From: Paraclostridium ghonii | GTDB lineage: Bacteria; Bacillota; Clostridia; Peptostreptococcales; Peptostreptococcaceae | Direction: 5' to 3' (one strand) | Length of the DNA stretch: 64,000 nt | NCBI RefSeq assembly: GCF_030815085.1 | Contig: NZ_JAUSWG010000010.1 | Part shown: piece after piece, positions 26,975 to 35,623 of the stretch | Layout: each line of letters begins with the position of its first letter | How positions within the stretch are numbered: position 1 is the stretch's first letter | Made by a program: the position numbers and the translations under genes | The notes under the pieces: model-generated | The model's input: only the letters and a program-made list of their open reading frames with translations | The model's database searches: none | What the model was told of the DNA's origin: nothing

Positions 26975-27069
26975 ACTTTATACCTCCTAAAGATTATCTA
27001 TCTTAATTTGTTTAAACTTTACTTTCTAATTTCCTTCGATAAATTTTAGTTTAATTTTTCACAATAAAA

Positions 27070-27136
27070 ATATAGTGTATAATCTAATAAAACGTTAAAT
27101 CCACTCTTTTCATACGTTAGGAGAAATACACTATAT
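27070..27136. repeat. Nested palindromic element, copy 3 (divergent)
   Basis: Perfect 11-bp arms (ATATAGTGTAT and complement) enclose a 45-base core that keeps AAAACGTTAAAT and TTAGGAGAA at the positions seen in copies 1 and 2. The inner stem is reduced to AACGT/ACGTT. It lies 20 bases downstream of phosphoesterase B. Confidence 0.7.
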
Positions 27137-27156
27137 AAAACTCCAAACCCCATATA

Positions 27157-28575
27157 TTAATTAGATACATAACATAACTTAGTACCCACCATATTAGTTA
27201 TTGGATTATTTTTTCCTTTTTCTATTCTGAAACAATCATTCTTATCAGCTCTAATAGTTAAAATACCATCTTTAAAATCTGATTCTTTAAAATCAAAGCT
27301 ATATGGATCCCCTTTTTCATTTCCACTCAAGTATAAAACAACTTCATTTCCATTCATAAATACCAACTGCGGTTCATCACTTTCAGCAATATTTAAGAAC
27401 TTATATCCTACTGTATTATAAATTTTTTCTCTTGATGTTTTTGGACTAAATACATATAATTTATTCCATTTAAACTTAAGTATTTTGCCAAAGCTTATTT
27501 TTTCACCTAACTTATCTTCTTGTTCAAATATAGGACCTCCAAATTTACCTATATTATCACACATCTGACTTAAAGCTTTTTTGCTTTTTTCAAATTGAAC
27601 TATATCACTAGACTTATTTATAACTTCCCATTTATCTTTATTCTTTTCTAACTTTAAATTTATCTTTGAAATACATTCTCCATGCTTACCAGGTTCAGTT
27701 ACTATAACATTTTCACCTGACTTATTTTTATAATCATGTTGTTTAATCTGATCATGATTATGCCCTGCTACAATTGCATCTATGCCATCAACTTGTGTAG
27801 CTAAATCTTGTATTCTATTTCCTGGATTTCTTGGCTTTTTAGGTTTTTCTCCAGTATGAGCAACAGCTACTACAACATCAGCTTTATCTTTTTCTTTCAT
27901 AACTTTAACCCACTTTTTAGCATCTTCTACTAAATCGTTCATATAAAGCTCTCCATTATATCCTTCTTTATCTTTAAGCTCTAAAGAATCCGTTTTTACT
28001 AATTTATCTCCATCCCACTTTTTACTCTCTCCAACTTCTTTTATAGTAAGTCCAAGTATTCCTACTTTTACAGTTCCTTGTGGAGTTTTTATTTCCTTTA
28101 TAACATAAGGTTTTATATAACTATCTCCATTTTTCTTATATGTATTTGCTGATAAAACACTTATTCCCTGATTTTCAAAGCTAGTTATCATATTATCTAA
28201 TAGTTGCTTATTTCCTACAAACTCATGATTTCCAAGAGTTACCGTATCATATCCAATATCTTTCATTTCTTTTGCTAAAGGCATATCCCTATATTGTATA
28301 TTGTTATTTTTATAATCTTCACATATTTGATCTCCGAATTTTAACATATCTCCAGATACTCCAAATTCATTATCATAAAAATCCCCTGCATCTACTAAAG
28401 TAATATTTTTATCTTTCTTTTTTTCATTTACTACATACTCACTTAATTCATTTGGTAACACCCCATGCAAATCTGTAGTTGCTAATATATTTACATCTGT
28501 AGTTTTAGTAGATGTGCATCCAGCTACTAATATTGTAGCTACCCCTATAATTGTACATATTAATTTTTTATTCAT
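27157..28575 (-). CDS. Lipoprotein metallophosphoesterase B (5'-nucleotidase-like)
   Basis: Paralogue of the lipoprotein at 24737-26152, identical over long stretches of the catalytic domain. It has 472 residues, the lipobox VAGC (Cys20) and the metal-binding motifs ATTDLHG, DAGDFYD, GNHEF, VAHTGE and GHNHD. Its ends are more divergent. After residue 345 it reads FGGPIFEQED where copy A reads ICSCPRED, and the last 30 residues differ moderately. The strong similarity implies a fairly recent local duplication. The role is probably extracellular nucleotide or phosphate-ester hydrolysis. Confidence 0.88.
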   Translation of the reverse strand: MNKKLICTIIGVATILVAGCTSTKTTDVNILATTDLHGVLPNELSEYVVNEKKKDKNITLVDAGDFYDNEFGVSGDMLKFGDQICEDYKNNNIQYRDMPLAKEMKDIGYDTVTLGNHEFVGNKQLLDNMITSFENQGISVLSANTYKKNGDSYIKPYVIKEIKTPQGTVKVGILGLTIKEVGESKKWDGDKLVKTDSLELKDKEGYNGELYMNDLVEDAKKWVKVMKEKDKADVVVAVAHTGEKPKKPRNPGNRIQDLATQVDGIDAIVAGHNHDQIKQHDYKNKSGENVIVTEPGKHGECISKINLKLEKNKDKWEVINKSSDIVQFEKSKKALSQMCDNIGKFGGPIFEQEDKLGEKISFGKILKFKWNKLYVFSPKTSREKIYNTVGYKFLNIAESDEPQLVFMNGNEVVLYLSGNEKGDPYSFDFKESDFKDGILTIRADKNDCFRIEKGKNNPITNMVGTKLCYVSN

Positions 28576-28670
28576 AAAATATTGTGTCCCTTCCCTTATC
28601 TTAAATCACTAAACAACTCATATATAAACCCAAATAAAATATAATATTTGAAAATATTTTTTTAATGAAA

Positions 28671-28750
28671 GGAGTTGCATATAGCACATGACGAAACGTT
28701 AAAGCTGCTCTTTTTAGGCTTTAGTGAAGGAATGTGCTATGTACAACTCC
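28671..28750. repeat. Nested palindromic element, copy 2
   Basis: Arms GGAGTTGCATATAGCACAT and ATGTGCTATGTACAACTCC pair at 17 of 19 positions and enclose a 42-base core. The core differs from copy 1 at only two positions. One of these keeps the inner stem as a G-U pair if the plus strand is transcribed. No T run follows on either strand. It lies between the PadR-linked membrane protein and phosphoesterase B. Confidence 0.9.
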
Positions 28751-28791
28751 TTCCCACTACGCCTATTCAACCCCACATTAGATTTAATATT

Positions 28792-29547
28792 TTAAACTTC
28801 TCTGTATATCAGTTTTTTTCTAAATCTAAGTTTAAATCTTATTAGTAATGCTATATAAATAATAAAAGAAGCTATTCCTATACAAAATGAACATCCAAAA
28901 ATAATGGAACTTGTTAATATAGGCCTGTAATCTATTCCAACGTCAAATCCTACACTTTTTGCTTTCGAAGTAAACCCTACAGAATTCCAACCTCTCCTAG
29001 TAAGTTTATTCGTTTGATTATCTTTATCTGTATATCTATATATAGATTTCTCACCTGGATTTGTATATATGTTTAAATATTTTACATACTTGAATTCTTT
29101 AGTTTTAAGTAGATCTTTTAGTCCTTCCTCATATACTTTTGGGTTATATAAATCTTTTTTTATTTCTATATATTTTAGTTCACCAGCTAAATTTTCTTCT
29201 ATAAAGCTAATATTATTCCTCATTTTTTCGCTAAATAACATAGTTGTTAATCCTAAAATCAAAGACAATATAGCTGTATTTTTAAATATATTTATCATTC
29301 TTTTATTTAACTTTTCATTGAAAGCTTTACTCTCTTTAAGCGATTTATGTAAGTCTTTTAACATTTCAGTTCCACCATCAAATTGTTTTATAGCTTCATT
29401 TTGTGCATCTTCCTTACTATAGCCTTGAGAAATAAAATCTTCACTTGATGTAATCAAATGTTCCCTTAACTCTTCTTTTAACTCTTTTACTTCCTTACTT
29501 TTATCATTTTTATATAATGATATTAAATACTCATCAATAATTTTCAT
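28792..29547 (-). CDS. Membrane protein with N-terminal permease-prefix-like domain
   Basis: A 251-residue protein. Residues about 1-70 form a helical cytosolic domain (KEELREHLITSSEDFISQGYSKEDAQNEAIKQFG-like) of the kind found before ABC permeases and in PadR-linked membrane proteins. One transmembrane helix is near 90-108. A roughly 95-residue extracytoplasmic segment follows, then another hydrophobic pair near 210-238. It starts three bases after the PadR-family gene, so the two form one unit. Its function is not known; a signalling or envelope-stress role is a guess from the context. Confidence 0.8.
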   Translation of the reverse strand: MKIIDEYLISLYKNDKSKEVKELKEELREHLITSSEDFISQGYSKEDAQNEAIKQFDGGTEMLKDLHKSLKESKAFNEKLNKRMINIFKNTAILSLILGLTTMLFSEKMRNNISFIEENLAGELKYIEIKKDLYNPKVYEEGLKDLLKTKEFKYVKYLNIYTNPGEKSIYRYTDKDNQTNKLTRRGWNSVGFTSKAKSVGFDVGIDYRPILTSSIIFGCSFCIGIASFIIYIALLIRFKLRFRKKLIYREV

Positions 29548-29550
29548 ATA

Positions 29551-29880
29551 CTATTTTCTCCCCTTTAAAAATTGATTCATTATATTTTGAACAAAGTTCC
29601 ATTCTTGTATTTTTATATCTAAAGCATTTCTTCCTTCATTCGTTATGTTATAATACTTTCTTCTACTTCCTGCCCCTTGTTCATTTCCCCAGTAAGATTT
29701 TATTAAACCTTTTGATTCTAATCTTTTAAGAGACACGTACATAGTCCCATCTTTTAATTCAAATGTAGTTTTATCCCTAACAATTTTGGCTATTTCATAG
29801 CCATAAGAATCTTTTTCATCTAAAATAGATAAAATTAATGTATCTATATGCCCTTTTAAAACTTCTTTATTTAACTCCAT
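29551..29880 (-). CDS. PadR-family transcriptional regulator
   Basis: Winged-helix regulator of 109 residues: KGHIDTLILSILDEKDSYGYEIAK, then KDGTMYVSLKRLESKGLI and GAGSRRKYYNITNEG, which are the standard PadR motifs. A short C-terminal helix supports dimerisation. I place the start at 29880, six bases after GGAGGTGA. An in-frame ATG at 29898 has no ribosome site. It is co-transcribed with the membrane protein at 28792-29547, which it probably controls. Confidence 0.93.
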   Translation of the reverse strand: MELNKEVLKGHIDTLILSILDEKDSYGYEIAKIVRDKTTFELKDGTMYVSLKRLESKGLIKSYWGNEQGAGSRRKYYNITNEGRNALDIKIQEWNFVQNIMNQFLKGRK

Positions 29881-29986
29881 AAATTCACCTCCGTTCATAG
29901 ACTACCTCACTATACGATGTAGTTACATAAATATATTAATTCATAATACCTCGTATTACAAGTGTTAATTTTAAAATAAAAATGAG

Positions 29987-30066
29987 AAAAGGACTAAATA
30001 TAACTTTATCAAGCGTTAAAACCACATGTTATGATTTAACGTAGTAATGTTATATTTAGTCCTTTT
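29987..30066. terminator. Nested palindrome after metK (copy 4, terminator-like)
   Basis: Perfect 18-bp arms (AAAAGGACTAAATATAAC and complement) enclose a 44-base core with an inner CGTTAAA/TTTAACG stem. Arms ending in TTTT make it a credible bidirectional terminator for metK. The CGTTAAA at the core matches copies 1 to 3. Confidence 0.8.
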
Positions 30067-30077
30067 TATCCTTTTAA

Positions 30078-31268
30078 CTATATATTTGCTTGTTCTCTTA
30101 AAGTTTTAGCTTTATCAGTTCTTTCCCATGGTAAATCTAAATCAGTTCTACCAAAATGTCCATAAGCTGCAACATTTTTATACATTGGTTTTCTTAAATC
30201 TAAGTCTCTTATTATCGCTCCTGGTCTTAAGTCGAAGTTTTTGTTAACTAAATCAACAAGTATTTCTTCGCTAACTTTTCCAGTTCCAAATGTGTCTATA
30301 AATATAGATAATGGTCTAGCAACACCTATAGCATATGCTAATTCTATTTCACATTTTTCTGCAAGTCCTGCTGCTACTATATTTTTAGCAACGTATCTTG
30401 CAGCATATGCAGCAGATCTATCAACTTTTGTAGGATCTTTTCCTGAGAAAGCTCCTCCTCCATGTCTTGAGTATCCACCGTAAGTATCTATTATTATCTT
30501 TCTTCCAGTAAGACCTGTATCTCCTTGAGGTCCACCTATAACGAATCTTCCTGTTGGATTTATATATATCTTAGTTTCTTCATCTAAAAGAGCTTCTGGT
30601 ATAACAAATTTTATAACTTTTTCTATTAAATCTCTTCTTATAGTTTCGTTATCTACATCTTCGCTATGTTGAGTAGATATTAGTACTGTATGAACTCTAA
30701 CTGCTTTATTCCCGTCATATTCAACAGTAACTTGAGTTTTTCCATCTGGTCTTAAGTATTCTAATTCTCCACTTTTTCTAACTTCTGTTAATCTTTTTGA
30801 TAATTTATGAGCAAGAGATATCGGAAGAGGCATTAGCTCCTCTGTTTCATTACATGCAAAACCAAACATTATACCTTGATCTCCAGCCCCTATTTTTTCT
30901 ATTTCATCTTCAGTTAATTCTCCACTTCTATTTTCTAAAGCTTCATCAACACCCATAGCAATATCTCCTGATTGTTCATCTATAGAAGTTATAACTGAAC
31001 AAGTATCTCCATCAAATCCAAATTTTGCTCTAGTGTATCCTATTTCTTTTACAGTTTCTCTAACTAATTTAGGAATATCAACATAAGTATTCGTACTTAT
31101 TTCTCCCGCAACTAGTACTAAACCTGTTGTAACTGTTGTTTCACAAGCAACTCTAGCTTGTGGGTCTTTTGTTAAAAGTGCATCTAATATAGAATCTGAT
31201 ATTTGATCACATATTTTATCTGGATGCCCTTCTGTAACTGACTCTGATGTAAATAAATGTCTTGACAT
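30078..31268 (-). CDS. metK: S-adenosylmethionine synthetase
   Basis: Makes S-adenosylmethionine from methionine and ATP. It has 396 residues, standard length. The motifs are GHPDKICDQISD, GAGDQGIMFGFA, and GGPQGDTGLTGRKIIIDTYGG with the phosphate-binding loop. It lies 22 bases downstream of speB, at the end of the polyamine operon. It would supply the SAM that SpeD decarboxylates. I saw no SAM riboswitch in front of it, since the speB gene is directly upstream. A GGAGGA ribosome site precedes the ATG. Confidence 0.97.
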   Translation of the reverse strand: MSRHLFTSESVTEGHPDKICDQISDSILDALLTKDPQARVACETTVTTGLVLVAGEISTNTYVDIPKLVRETVKEIGYTRAKFGFDGDTCSVITSIDEQSGDIAMGVDEALENRSGELTEDEIEKIGAGDQGIMFGFACNETEELMPLPISLAHKLSKRLTEVRKSGELEYLRPDGKTQVTVEYDGNKAVRVHTVLISTQHSEDVDNETIRRDLIEKVIKFVIPEALLDEETKIYINPTGRFVIGGPQGDTGLTGRKIIIDTYGGYSRHGGGAFSGKDPTKVDRSAAYAARYVAKNIVAAGLAEKCEIELAYAIGVARPLSIFIDTFGTGKVSEEILVDLVNKNFDLRPGAIIRDLDLRKPMYKNVAAYGHFGRTDLDLPWERTDKAKTLREQANI

Positions 31269-31290
31269 TTAATTTTCCTCCTAAATTTAC

Positions 31291-32169
31291 TTATTTTATT
31301 TTATCGCTCACTACAAGTGCTAATTCTCTTAATATTTTACATGCTGTAACTGTCGAAACATTAGTATTATCATAATCCGGACTAAGTTCTACAATATCTA
31401 ATCCAACTAAATTTATATTTGAATTTTTAAGTATCTTAAATACATTTTCAAACTCTTTATAAGTTACCCCTCCAGGCTCTGGAGTTCCAGTCCCAGGGAA
31501 AATAGATGGATCTAAAACATCTAAATCAATAGTTAAATACACATTTTTACTTTCTAATTTATTGACTATTTCTTCAAAAGTATTTATTGTATGGGTTTCC
31601 ATATATGTGTGATTATGCTTTAGTGCAAACTCAAATTCTTCTTTAGTTCCAGATCTTATACCAAATTGAAATATTTTATTATCTCCAATAATATCCCATA
31701 TACGTTTTATAACTGTTGCATGTGAATTTTTATTATTATTATACTCGTCTCTTAAATCTGTATGCGCATCAAAATGAAGCACATATAAATCATTGTATTT
31801 TTCATGTACTGCTTTAAATGCAGGCAGTGTAACTAAATGTTCTCCACCTATCATAAAAGGTACTTTGTTATCTTTTATAATACATTTTGTACCTTCATAT
31901 ATTTCATTTAAAACTATATCTGTATTTCCTATGCTAAGTTCTAAATCTCCAATATCACAAATTTTATAATCATCCATATCTAAGTTAAGTATAGGACTAT
32001 AAGTTTCTAATCCATAAAACTCTGGTCTCATTGAAGATGATGCAAATCTAGTTCCCGGTCTATTTGAAGTAGTTCCATCAAATCCTGCTCCAAATACAAC
32101 TAATTTACTTTCTTCATAAGAATCATCCATACTCATAAAAGTTGGTGTGTTGTAAAATTTATTTTTCAT
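31291..32169 (-). CDS. speB: Agmatinase
   Basis: Hydrolyses agmatine to putrescine and urea in the cytosol. It is a ureohydrolase of 292 residues with the binuclear manganese ligands in GGEHLVTLP, HFDAHTDLRDEY and TIDLDVLDPS. It overlaps speE by 11 bases, so translation is coupled. An arginine decarboxylase in the same operon supports agmatine rather than arginine or guanidinobutyrate as substrate. Confidence 0.94.
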   Translation of the reverse strand: MKNKFYNTPTFMSMDDSYEESKLVVFGAGFDGTTSNRPGTRFASSSMRPEFYGLETYSPILNLDMDDYKICDIGDLELSIGNTDIVLNEIYEGTKCIIKDNKVPFMIGGEHLVTLPAFKAVHEKYNDLYVLHFDAHTDLRDEYNNNKNSHATVIKRIWDIIGDNKIFQFGIRSGTKEEFEFALKHNHTYMETHTINTFEEIVNKLESKNVYLTIDLDVLDPSIFPGTGTPEPGGVTYKEFENVFKILKNSNINLVGLDIVELSPDYDNTNVSTVTACKILRELALVVSDKIK

Positions 32170-33010
32170 TTAACATATCCACTACATATTGAGGTAACAT
32201 AAATGCCCCAGTATGTATATTGCTGTTGTAGTATTTAGTCTTTAAATTTAATTTTTGCCAAGCTTCTTTGTTTTGGTCTTTTATTGGATCATATTTTTTA
32301 GATGCAAATCCAAATAACCAATGCCCTGATGGATAAGTAGGTATGTGAGCTTGGTAAACCTTAGCTATAGGGAATAAGTTAGTTATTTTTTCATTAGCTC
32401 TTTTCATTTCTTTAGCATTAAAATCAAAGTATGGACTTTCATTTTGATTTACAAGTATTCCTTCGTCACTTAATACTCTATAACAATCCTTATAGAAATC
32501 TATAGAAAATAATCCTTCTCCTGGTCCTATAGGGTCAGTTGAATCTACGATTATTAAATCATATGCCTTATCTTTAGAGTTCTTAACAAAAGCAACTCCG
32601 TCTTCAAAGTATAAGTTAACTCTAGAATCATCTAATTTGCAAGCACATATATCTATATGCTCTCTTGATGCATCAACTACCATTTTATCTATTTCAACCA
32701 TATCAATCTTTTCTATTTGAGGGTATCGACTTAATTCTCTTACAGTTCCTCCATCTCCTCCACCTATAACTAACACATTTTTTATGTTCATATTAGTTGC
32801 CATAGGAACATGAACTATCATATCGTGGTATATGAATTCATCTTTGTAATTTACCATCATAAGTCCATCTAGAGTTAAAAACTTTCCAAATTCCTTACTT
32901 TCAAATACATCCACTCTTTGAAAATCTGATTGATCGCTAAATAAGTGTTTATCTACTTTTATTGAGAAACGAACATTATCTGTCCATTCTTCTGTATACC
33001 AAAGTTCCAT
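32159..33010 (-). CDS. speE: Spermidine synthase
   Basis: Transfers the aminopropyl group from decarboxylated SAM to putrescine. It has 283 residues. The cofactor loop is VLVIGGGDGGTVRELSRY, with VDSTDPIGPGEGLFS and the catalytic Asp region following. An N-terminal beta domain begins MELWYTEEWTDNVRFS. A strong GGAGG ribosome site lies seven to eight bases upstream. A 163-base AT-rich gap separates it from speD, the only sizeable gap in the operon. Confidence 0.96.
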   Translation of the reverse strand: MELWYTEEWTDNVRFSIKVDKHLFSDQSDFQRVDVFESKEFGKFLTLDGLMMVNYKDEFIYHDMIVHVPMATNMNIKNVLVIGGGDGGTVRELSRYPQIEKIDMVEIDKMVVDASREHIDICACKLDDSRVNLYFEDGVAFVKNSKDKAYDLIIVDSTDPIGPGEGLFSIDFYKDCYRVLSDEGILVNQNESPYFDFNAKEMKRANEKITNLFPIAKVYQAHIPTYPSGHWLFGFASKKYDPIKDQNKEAWQKLNLKTKYYNSNIHTGAFMLPQYVVDMLNEK

Positions 33011-33173
33011 AAATTAGACCTCCGAATTTTGAATTTAATTTTATATTTTATATATTTTTATTTTTTATTTTTATTTATTTTAATTGTCAGTTTTTTGACC
33101 ATTTTTTATTTATATGTTATAATTTATTTCGAATTTAATTTTTTATTTTTATATTTATTTAGGTGATTATTGT

Positions 33174-33608
33174 TTATATAGCTTCTTGTTCGTCTTGTGG
33201 CTTATGAGTAATATTGCCTAAATCTTTTTTTGCAAATTTTTGTATCTTTGATGTTAACCCTCTAGGTATTTCTGTCGATTCACTTCTTTCAGCTTTTAAT
33301 AAATCTTCTAGCATTTCAAAACTTTTCCAAGGATCTATGTCTCCACAAGTAAAGAAATCTGCTGATGCATATCCATACTCTGGCCATGTATGTATCGTTA
33401 AGTGAGATTCTGCTATTATTACAGCTCCTGATACTCCCCATGGGTTAAAGTGGTGAAATACTGAATCAACTATAGTTGCCTTTGCATTTAGTGCCGAATC
33501 ATTCATATACTTTTCTATAAGTTTTGGATCTCTAAGTATATCCTCATCACAGTTATAGTACTCAACTAATATATGTCTTCCTAAAGTTTCAAATTTCATA
33601 TTTGTCAC
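33174..33608 (-). CDS. speD: S-adenosylmethionine decarboxylase proenzyme (SpeH type)
   Basis: Pyruvoyl enzyme that makes decarboxylated SAM for spermidine synthesis. At 144 residues it belongs to the short prokaryotic (class 1B) form. The self-cleavage site is in AESHLTIHTWPEYGYASADFF, where the Ser of ESHLT becomes the pyruvoyl group. It lies 23 bases after speA, with AAGGAGAGTGACAAAT before the ATG. The last 20 residues are charged and beyond the conserved domain. Confidence 0.95.
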   Translation of the reverse strand: MTNMKFETLGRHILVEYYNCDEDILRDPKLIEKYMNDSALNAKATIVDSVFHHFNPWGVSGAVIIAESHLTIHTWPEYGYASADFFTCGDIDPWKSFEMLEDLLKAERSESTEIPRGLTSKIQKFAKKDLGNITHKPQDEQEAI

Positions 33609-33631
33609 TCTCCTTATTAAGTTTTTTTAAT

Positions 33632-35131
33632 TTAATTTTTTATAACTAATATATAGTTTAAATTTTTATCTTTCATATCACTTAAGTATGCATTATTTTC
33701 TTTTAACAATTTTATATAATCTATAATTTCTTTTGTAATCATTTCTCCAGGAGTTACAATTGGAATACCTGGTGGATAAGCCATTATAGATTCTCCAGAA
33801 ATTTTTCCAATACAATCATCAATTAAAACCATTTCCTTTCCTTTATAAAAAGCATCTCTTGGTTTTAACTTTAATATTGGGGTTATTTGCTTTATATCTA
33901 TAGCCTTCATTTTTTCTGGTTTTTTATAAATTCTCGATATAATTTCCAATGCATTTATTAATTTGTCTACATCTTCTTTTTCTGTACCTATAGATATTAA
34001 AGCTAATATATTATATAAATCTCCTAGTTCTGCTTGAACTTCAAACTCTTTGTATAATAAATCATAAACTTCAAGTCCAGTTAAGTTAAGTTCTCTAACA
34101 TTTATACAAAGCTTTGTCTCATCTATGAACTTTACACCTTCATCATTTAAATTTTCTGTAGATACAACTTTTATGCCATTTATTTTATTTAATCTAGCTT
34201 TTGCATACCTTGAAAGGTTTAAAGCTTTTGATAGTTGTTCCTGCCCGTTTAAAACTAAGTTTGACCTAGCTCCATCAATGCTACTCATAAGTAGGTATGA
34301 TGCTGAAGTTGATTGCAACATATTTATACATTGAAGAACTTTGCTTGATTCTATGTTTTTATTGTTTAAAAGTAGTGCTGAAGCTTGTGTTAGCGCTCCT
34401 CCTGTTTTATGTATACTGACCGCTGCCATATCTGCACCTAATTTTGTGCTTGATGGTGGTAAATCCTTATGAAATGGAAAATGAGCTCCATGTGCTTCAT
34501 CTATTAAAACTAATACGTTATGTTCATGGCATATTTCTATGATTTTTTTCAAATCACTACATGCTCCATAATAAGTTGGGTTAAGTAAAAATAAAGCTTT
34601 TATTCCACTATTTACTTCAAGTGCATCTTTTACGTCTTGTGCTCTGATATTAAGACTTATACCTAGGTCTGCATCAAACTCAGGTTGTATAAATACCGGT
34701 TCTCCTCCACTTAATATAAGCGCATTTATAACTGACTTATGTATATTTCTTGGAAGAAGCAATTTATCATTGGCATCTATAGTGCTAAGTATCATTGCAT
34801 GTATAGCTCCTGTGGTTCCATTTGTTATAAAAAAAGCATCATCAGCACTATAAGCATCAGCTAAAAGTTTTTGTGCATTTTTTATAATACCATTTGGATT
34901 TGATACATTATCCATTAATGGAGATGAATTTATATCCATCCTCATAATTTCTTCTCCATAATACTCATTTAATATATCTACACCTTGATGTCTTACATGT
35001 CCTGGCACATCAAAACAAGCTATATCCTTTTTTGAATATTCTTTTAGTGAACTTAGCAGTGGTATCTTACTATGGTTTAATTTGCAAAAATCTACGTATT
35101 CTCTTTCTAAATTTTTACCTATAGCTTCCAA
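33632..35131 (-). CDS. speA: Arginine decarboxylase (Orn/Lys/Arg class I, PLP-dependent)
   Basis: Converts arginine to agmatine, first step of the operon's pathway. The PLP lysine is in SIHKTGGALTQASALL. The N-terminal GHVRHQGVD and LIDEAHGAHF strands are those of the bacterial decarboxylase family. A start at TTG (35131) gives 499 residues: AAAGGAGG stands six bases upstream of it, whereas a GTG at 35170 has only a poor site. Lysine decarboxylase is possible by family, but the agmatinase, SpeD and SpeE neighbours argue for arginine. Confidence 0.9.
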   Translation of the reverse strand: MEAIGKNLEREYVDFCKLNHSKIPLLSSLKEYSKKDIACFDVPGHVRHQGVDILNEYYGEEIMRMDINSSPLMDNVSNPNGIIKNAQKLLADAYSADDAFFITNGTTGAIHAMILSTIDANDKLLLPRNIHKSVINALILSGGEPVFIQPEFDADLGISLNIRAQDVKDALEVNSGIKALFLLNPTYYGACSDLKKIIEICHEHNVLVLIDEAHGAHFPFHKDLPPSSTKLGADMAAVSIHKTGGALTQASALLLNNKNIESSKVLQCINMLQSTSASYLLMSSIDGARSNLVLNGQEQLSKALNLSRYAKARLNKINGIKVVSTENLNDEGVKFIDETKLCINVRELNLTGLEVYDLLYKEFEVQAELGDLYNILALISIGTEKEDVDKLINALEIISRIYKKPEKMKAIDIKQITPILKLKPRDAFYKGKEMVLIDDCIGKISGESIMAYPPGIPIVTPGEMITKEIIDYIKLLKENNAYLSDMKDKNLNYILVIKN

Positions 35132-35226
35132 ATCGTTCCTCCTTTCTTTATTTACAAAGATTAATTTCACTCCAAAGATTATTATTTCTATTCATAAAAT
35201 TTAGTTTTATTAAACTCACAATATTT

Positions 35227-35254
35227 ATTATATTAATTTTTAACCATTTTGCAA
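35227..35254 (-). promoter_or_regulatory. Promoter of the polyamine operon
   Basis: TTGCAA (35249-35254) and TATAAT (35227-35232) on the minus strand are 16 bases apart. The predicted leader to the TTG start is about 90 bases. Confidence 0.75.
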
Positions 35255-35337
35255 ATACTTTTTTTAATTTTTTTAATTTTTATTTATTTTTTAATTCTTT
35301 AGTTATTTCAATGTCTATATAATTATTTTTAATTTTA

Positions 35338-35416
35338 TGTTTATATTAATTTTTATTATGTTTAGTATAATTAAACTTTTGTTTATATTAATTTTTATTA
35401 TGTTTAGTATAACTAA
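35338..35416. repeat. Tandem 37-bp repeat upstream of the polyamine promoter
   Basis: Two copies (35338-35374 and 35380-35416, 42-bp period) agree at 36 of 37 positions. Each contains TTTTTATTATGTTTAGTATA. They lie about 85 bases upstream of the -35 box. Confidence 0.85.
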
Positions 35417-35499
35417 CTCACTTTTATTGTTTTACCAACACTTTTATTTAATATTACTAATCATTAAAGTATATTATTTCTAAACTTTTTAAAAATTAT
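35417..35499. other. AT-rich remainder of the speA-deoD gap
   Basis: Nothing recognisable between the tandem repeat and the next hairpin. The gap between speA and deoD (about 540 bases) otherwise contains only the promoter, the tandem repeat and two hairpins listed separately. Confidence 0.5.
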
Positions 35500-35546
35500 A
35501 AAAAGGCCAAAAAACAATTTCCAAATCATTTTTTAGCCTTTTTTAT
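35500..35546. terminator. Second hairpin between deoD and speA
   Basis: AAAAAGGCCAAAAAA pairs with TTTTTTAGCCTTTTTT with one mismatch around a loop of about 14 bases. T tracts occur on both sides. The deoD terminator lies about 80 bases away, so this may back up deoD termination or end a short transcript. Confidence 0.75.
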
Positions 35547-35623
35547 TTTTATAATTTTAAAATCAAATTATTTTTTTAAATTATATTTATACAATTTTCA
35601 TCTTCATCATTAAAAATGAATAT

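Noticed and set aside
31269..31290. SAM riboswitch before metK
   Set aside because: Only 22 bases separate speB and metK, which is far too short.
35334..35421. CRISPR-like repeats before speA
   Set aside because: Only two units with a five-base separation, so there is no spacer. It is a simple tandem duplication.
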